38,016 nt of DNA. Origin: JANQIV01 sp050117315. Its GTDB lineage: Bacteria > Bacteroidota > Ignavibacteria > Ignavibacteriales > Melioribacteraceae. The position numbers and the translations under genes were made by a program. Below are positions 34,039 through 38,016 of the stretch, one piece after another. The stretch covers positions 1 through 38,016 of the forward strand of contig JASFMY010000054.1 of the NCBI GenBank assembly GCA_050117315.1. Direction: 5' to 3'. Every line of letters begins with the position of its first letter. The stretch's first letter is position 1. The notes under the pieces were generated by a model. The model saw only the letters and a program-made list of their open reading frames with translations, ran no database searches and had not been told where the DNA came from.

Positions 34039-34210
34039 TAATCTTCATCTTTCTTTTTAGGAGTAGGTGTTTTGGATGTAATATCCATTTAAGTACTAAT
34101 ATGATATAGAATTGTATAAGCGGAACAAATTAAAAAATATTTAATTTGAAATTACACTTTAAAATCGCTATGATGTATAGAGCTATCTAGAAAATTATTC
34201 CTTTTATAAT

Positions 34211-36637
34211 ATGTTTAAGAATTACCTCCTAATTGCTTTAAGAAGATTAATAAAATACAAGACCTTCTCTATAATAAATGTTTTGGGATTGTCGCTCGCT
34301 ATTATATGTGTCCTGCTTATTTTTCTTTACGTACAATATGAATTATCCTATGACCGTTACCATTCCAGGTCGGAAAGGATATATAGGGTAATAGAAGATA
34401 TTGAACCGATGGAAAGATCTTCAAGCATGCCGTTTCCTGCCGCCGAGGCGTTGGTGACGGAATACCCGGGAATGGTTGAAAACGCCGTGCGTTTTTTTAA
34501 TATGCAAAGATCAGTTCATTCACTCCAGTATATAAACGAAGCAGGAACTAAAGTTTCGGTAAATGAATACGATTTATTTTTTGCAGACAGCACAGTCTTC
34601 GACATTTTTGATTTTAATCTTATCCGGGGGAATAAAGAGGACGCACTAAGAGAACCGTTCTCGGCAGTTATAACCGAATCTACAAGCAGAAGATACTTCG
34701 GTAGTTCAAACCCAATAGGTAAAATAATACGTTTTGAAGATGATACTGATTTAACGGTAACAGGGGTAACTCAGGATGTTCCCGCAAATTCACATTTTAG
34801 GTATAATGTTTTAGTATCAATGACAAGTTTGAACAAAAGTAAAGCTTTCTGGTCGCCCGATAAAGACTGGGGCTGGAATCCCTGCTGGACTTATGTTTTA
34901 TTATCTGAAAGAACCAGGGCGGAAGATTTGCAGGCCAAACTCCCTGCCTTTGTTAATAAATATTATTCACAGCGAAGAAGTGAGTTAACCACTCTGTATT
35001 TACAACCTTTGACCGATATTCATCTTCACTCACACCGTGATTTTGAAATAGAATTAAACAGCAATATTAATCTAATTTATATCATTGGCCTTATTGCCTT
35101 TATAATTTTAGCAAGTGCAGGGATCAATTTTATTAACTTATCAACTGCCCGGGCGTTAAGTAGAGCAAAAGAAGTGGGTATTAGAAAAGTAGTGGGGGCT
35201 GAAAGAAAGCAGCTATTATGGCAGTTTTTAACCGAATCGATTATTATAAGTATCGTTGCAATTGTTGTTGCACTTCCCTTTGTATATATATTATTGCCGG
35301 TAATGAACAATATTATTTTAAAAGAAATATCATTATTGTTGTTCAGTGATGCCGGTTTATGGGGTGCAGTGTTTTTTATTATTATTTTTATTGGCTTTAT
35401 AGGCGGTATATATCCTGCTGTTTTTGTTTCTTCTTTCCAGCCGGTCAAAATTATCAGCGGTAAACTTGATAAATTAGGCAACAGTATTTCACTAAGAAAA
35501 ATGCTGGTTGTTGTGCAGTTTACTATAAGTACTTTTTTAATAATCGGAACAATAATTACTTTCAATCAATTGGATTATTTAAGAAGCGTTAACGTAGGTT
35601 ACAATAAAGACCATGTTATAGTTATTCCTGTTAAAAGAACATCTTTAGCGAGTAAATTTGATCAATATAGAAATCAAATTCTTATGAATAAAAACATTGT
35701 TTCCGTTTCTGCGTCAAGCTTGCTGCTGGGAACAGAAATGAACACAAATACTTATATCATCGAGGGGAAAGATCATAAAGAAATTATTCCCACATATAAT
35801 GTCCGTAAAGGCTTCCTGGAAACAATGGGTCTGAAAGTAATTGAGGGACGGGGCTTTGATGAAAATTTCTATTCCTTTGAAATAGACAGCGTTGACGAAG
35901 CAGTTGTTAATGAAGCATTTGTAAAACATGCAGGCTGGGATAGTTTTGAAGAAGCAATAGGTAAAAGAATCGACAGAGTTTCGTGGGGTGAATTATATAT
36001 CATAGGCGTCGTAAAAAATTTTCATTATAATACATTGCGGCAGCCTATTCAACCCTTTATAATGAATGTATACTCTCATGAAGGGGGCAGAAAATTCCAT
36101 ACAAATTTTGTTTACGTTCGGGCATTACCGTTTCATCTAACGGAAACTATAGAATTTTTAAAAGAGAAATATACCGAACTTGAGTCAGTACGCCCGTTTG
36201 ATTATTTTTTCCTGGATGAAAAAATCAACAGTTTATATTCCGATGAAGAAATTTTGGCAAAGCTGGTTTTAATATTTTCAATAATGGCTATTGTAATTTC
36301 TTCAATGGGGTTGCTGGGATTAACAATATTCTCAACCCAGCAGCGTACTAAGGAGATAGGTATAAGGAAGATTGTAGGAGCTTCTGTAATAGACCTTGTT
36401 ACGTTAATCTCAAAACAATTTATTTTCTTAATTTTGATCGCAAATTTAATTGCCTTCCCGTTAGCTTATTATTTTATGAATTTATGGCTTCATAATTTTG
36501 TATTAAGGATTCAACTTGGGTGGCAGTACTTTGTACTTGGTTCCTTATTCACCTTAATAATAGCTTTTTCAACATTTAGTTTTCAGGTTATAAAAGCAAC
36601 CTTAGCAAATCCGGTAAAGACATTGAAGTACGAATAA
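34211..36637 (+). CDS. FtsX/MacB-type ABC transporter permease, orphan (808 aa)
   Basis: Fourth intact paralogue. TM1 near 20-43 (IINVLGLSLAIICVLLIFLY), LSTARALSRAKEVGIRKVVG in the first FtsX repeat, RKMLVVVQFTISTFLIIGTI opening the second unit, TKEIGIRKIVGASVIDLVTL in the second, and the ending NPVKTLKYE. GVVKNFHYNTLRQPIQPFIM corresponds to the segment noted in the other copies. No clear ribosome-binding site. A 21-bp tandem array begins directly at its stop codon. No ATPase partner adjacent. Confidence 0.9.
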   Translation: MFKNYLLIALRRLIKYKTFSIINVLGLSLAIICVLLIFLYVQYELSYDRYHSRSERIYRVIEDIEPMERSSSMPFPAAEALVTEYPGMVENAVRFFNMQRSVHSLQYINEAGTKVSVNEYDLFFADSTVFDIFDFNLIRGNKEDALREPFSAVITESTSRRYFGSSNPIGKIIRFEDDTDLTVTGVTQDVPANSHFRYNVLVSMTSLNKSKAFWSPDKDWGWNPCWTYVLLSERTRAEDLQAKLPAFVNKYYSQRRSELTTLYLQPLTDIHLHSHRDFEIELNSNINLIYIIGLIAFIILASAGINFINLSTARALSRAKEVGIRKVVGAERKQLLWQFLTESIIISIVAIVVALPFVYILLPVMNNIILKEISLLLFSDAGLWGAVFFIIIFIGFIGGIYPAVFVSSFQPVKIISGKLDKLGNSISLRKMLVVVQFTISTFLIIGTIITFNQLDYLRSVNVGYNKDHVIVIPVKRTSLASKFDQYRNQILMNKNIVSVSASSLLLGTEMNTNTYIIEGKDHKEIIPTYNVRKGFLETMGLKVIEGRGFDENFYSFEIDSVDEAVVNEAFVKHAGWDSFEEAIGKRIDRVSWGELYIIGVVKNFHYNTLRQPIQPFIMNVYSHEGGRKFHTNFVYVRALPFHLTETIEFLKEKYTELESVRPFDYFFLDEKINSLYSDEEILAKLVLIFSIMAIVISSMGLLGLTIFSTQQRTKEIGIRKIVGASVIDLVTLISKQFIFLILIANLIAFPLAYYFMNLWLHNFVLRIQLGWQYFVLGSLFTLIIAFSTFSFQVIKATLANPVKTLKYE

Positions 36638-36918
36638 AGCGGCTATCCCCAGACGCTTTGCGGCTCTCCCCAAGTGCCTTGCTGCCATCCCCAGACGCTT
36701 TGCGGCTCTCCCCAAGTGCCTTGCTGCCATCCCCAGACGCTTTGCGGCTCTCCCCAAGTGCCTTGCTGCCATCCCCAGACGCTTTGCGGCTCTCCCCAAG
36801 TGCCTTGCTGCCATCCCCAGACGCTTTGCGGCCGTCCCCAAGTGCCTTGCGGCCGTCCCCAAGTGCCTTGCTGCCGTCCCCAGACGCCTTGCTGCCGTCC
36901 CCAAGTACCTTGCGGACT
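36638..36918. repeat. 42-bp tandem array 2 made of two alternating 21-bp units
   Basis: Twelve complete 21-mers from 36651 to 36902, with partial units on both sides. Two types alternate: AGACGCTTTGCGGCTCTCCC-C and AAGTGCCTTGCTGCCATCCC-C, giving a 42-bp period. From 36819 onward hybrid units appear that combine the front of one type with the back of the other. GC-rich, unlike its surroundings. Several overlapping frames are open on both strands because the period is divisible by three. The array starts right after the permease TAA. Confidence 0.9.
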
Positions 36919-37208
36919 CTTGTCAGCGCCTTGAGGGATGACCTCGGGGTCTTTATTCGCGCTTTTTTAGCTTTTTTCTTTGTCAACTGGCTTGGTGCTG
37001 TCTTTACTCTTTATAATATATCTCTATAGTTATTGACTGTAAATGCCCCTATCTTTTTATGTTATCGTCGGGATTTTTTGTATGATCTAATTTGACAAAT
37101 AAAAGAGCCAAAACATTTTAGCTTAATTAATGCCAATTAATTGCTTTTCTTCATATCTTTAATTGCCGATTTAATTAAACTTATCCCAACTAATTATCCG
37201 GGGTCATC
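36919..37208. other. Intergenic region before the LRR-Roc gene
   Basis: 290 bases, AT-rich after 36960, no gene supported. A palindromic pair AATTAAT/ATTAATT lies near 37125-37142. Nothing else stands out. Confidence 0.4.
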
Positions 37209-37895
37209 ATGTCTGATGATATAAAAATTATTAAAGAGCTTGAAAATATTTTTGGTTTTGAATTAAAACAAAAACAAAAGCTCGATTTTAACAAAGACCG
37301 GTTTTCATATGCGCTTGACGGTAATGGTAATGTATTTGAATTGTCGCTGAATTATCTAAATATAAGTATTAAGCAATACGTTAAATATATTGCTGCGTTT
37401 AAAAGTATCATAGGTTTATCTATGAACGGGCAGCAATTTACTTCCTTTCCCAAAGAGATAAGTGAATTAAAAAATCTAACAAGCTTGTATTTGAGTGGAA
37501 CAGCAATCAGTTCCTTTCCCAAAGAGATAAGTGAATTAAATAGACTTTACGGGTTATGGATTGATAGTGAAAAATTTACAGTGCCGCCGCCGGAAATTGC
37601 TCAAAAAGGTATAACTGCAATTTTTGAATATTTTAAAGAGCTTGGAGAAGAAAAAGAAGCTGTTAATGAAGCTAAGTTGATAATTGTCGGACAGGGAGAT
37701 GTTGGCAAAACATGTTTGGCAAATAAGCTTATTCATAATAGATTTATAGAGCAGGTGACAACGGAGGGAATTGATATATTAAATTGGGAAATAAAAGCGC
37801 CGGATAATATTGACAATATAAAATTAAATGTATGGGATTTTGGCGGGCAGGAAATATATCATGCAACTCACCAGTTCTTTTTAACCTTAAGTTGA
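37209..37895 (+). pseudogene. LRR-Roc (ROCO-type) GTPase, truncated after G3
   Basis: About 60 N-terminal residues, then leucine-rich repeats with the 23-residue step FTSFPKEISELKNLTSLYLS and AISSFPKEISELNRLYGLWI (77-119). A linker leads into a Roc GTPase: P-loop GQGDVGKTCL (161-170), TTEGIDI (184-190, switch I threonine) and WDFGGQEIYHATHQFFLT (209-226, G3). ROCO proteins continue with the rest of the GTPase and a COR dimerisation domain, often more. Here the frame ends two residues after FLT at TGA 37893-37895, and an unrelated element seems to begin. The G4 specificity motif and COR are absent, so the product is unlikely to be functional. Confidence 0.85.
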
Positions 37896-37989
37896 ACGAA
37901 ACCGCCAAAGCGGCAGCAGATGTTCTTTGACAAAATGGGAGAGTATTTTTTTATATTCTCTCATCACCAACAAAGAAAAAGGAGTAAAA

Positions 37990-38016
37990 ATGGGAGAATT
38001 AAGAGAAAAAATGCTG
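37990..38016 (+). CDS. Start of a probable tyrosine-recombinase-type integrase (partial at window end)
   Basis: ATG at 37990 with AAAGGAG five bases upstream. Nine residues are visible, MGELREKML, which resemble the start of IS91-associated/integron-like phage integrases (M-x-x-L-R-x-x-M before the SAM-like N-terminal domain). It lies 94 bases after the broken Roc gene, and hairpins CCGC/GCGG (near 37900) and GAGAG/CTCTC (37940-37961) lie between. It may belong to the element that cut the ROCO gene. Very little sequence supports the family call. Confidence 0.4.

Noticed and set aside
36588..37029. Overlapping repetitive ORFs on both strands over array 2
   Set aside because: Several frames are open at once, starts are TTG or absent, and the DNA repeat explains the open frames; a minisatellite is the simpler reading.

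Overview
The window looks like chromosomal DNA from a low-GC member of the Bacteroidetes/Chlorobi (FCB) group, most likely an Ignavibacteria-like lineage. Two secreted enzymes end in type IX secretion (T9SS) sorting domains, there are several 800-residue FtsX/MacB-type permeases of the kind common in that group, and there is a fused HisIE and a long-form HisG. No rRNA, tRNA or CRISPR was seen. The taxonomic call is inference from gene content.

Layout. (1) 1-2100 is accessory debris: a short minus-strand ORF that looks like a lasso-peptide precursor (82-261), then a dead IS4-family transposase cut by three smaller elements. Removing the elements restores the transposase reading. (2) 2139-8380 holds an orphan FtsX-type permease behind a G10 tract, a small DUF1579-like protein, a VapB-like antitoxin whose toxin has been cut off, a beta-lactamase-fold lipoprotein, methylglyoxal synthase (mgsA) and an XdhC-family protein. 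(3) 8711-14650 holds glutamate dehydrogenase, then two related proteins with the ATP-binding domain of PEP synthase/PPDK but no recognisable phospho-histidine domain. (4) 14822-21920 is a histidine operon, hisG-D-C-B-H-A-F-IE, headed by a His-rich leader peptide and mutually exclusive antiterminator and terminator helices, i.e. classical translation-coupled attenuation. HisB carries an unusual 85-residue N-terminal extension, and no intact histidinol-phosphatase is in the operon. (5) 22023-26172 holds a GH5 endoglucanase and a trypsin-like protease, both T9SS cargo, on either side of an FkbM methyltransferase. (6) 26173-36918 holds three more orphan FtsX permeases and the C-terminal scrap of another, separated by mobile elements, decayed genes, a nested inverted repeat and two 42-bp minisatellites, each made of two alternating 21-bp half-units. 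(7) 37209-38016 holds an LRR-Roc (ROCO-type) GTPase gene that stops abruptly after the G3 motif, followed by the start of an integrase gene, probably on an inserted element.

The most interesting items are the his attenuator, the lasso-like precursor, and two families of small non-coding mobile elements. Family A (five copies, TA target duplication) looks like an IS630/Tc1-mariner MITE. Family B (two copies, about 440-460 bp) is built of serial hairpins and has inserted into the centre of a palindrome both times. One B copy is nested in an A copy, which gives a relative order of events.
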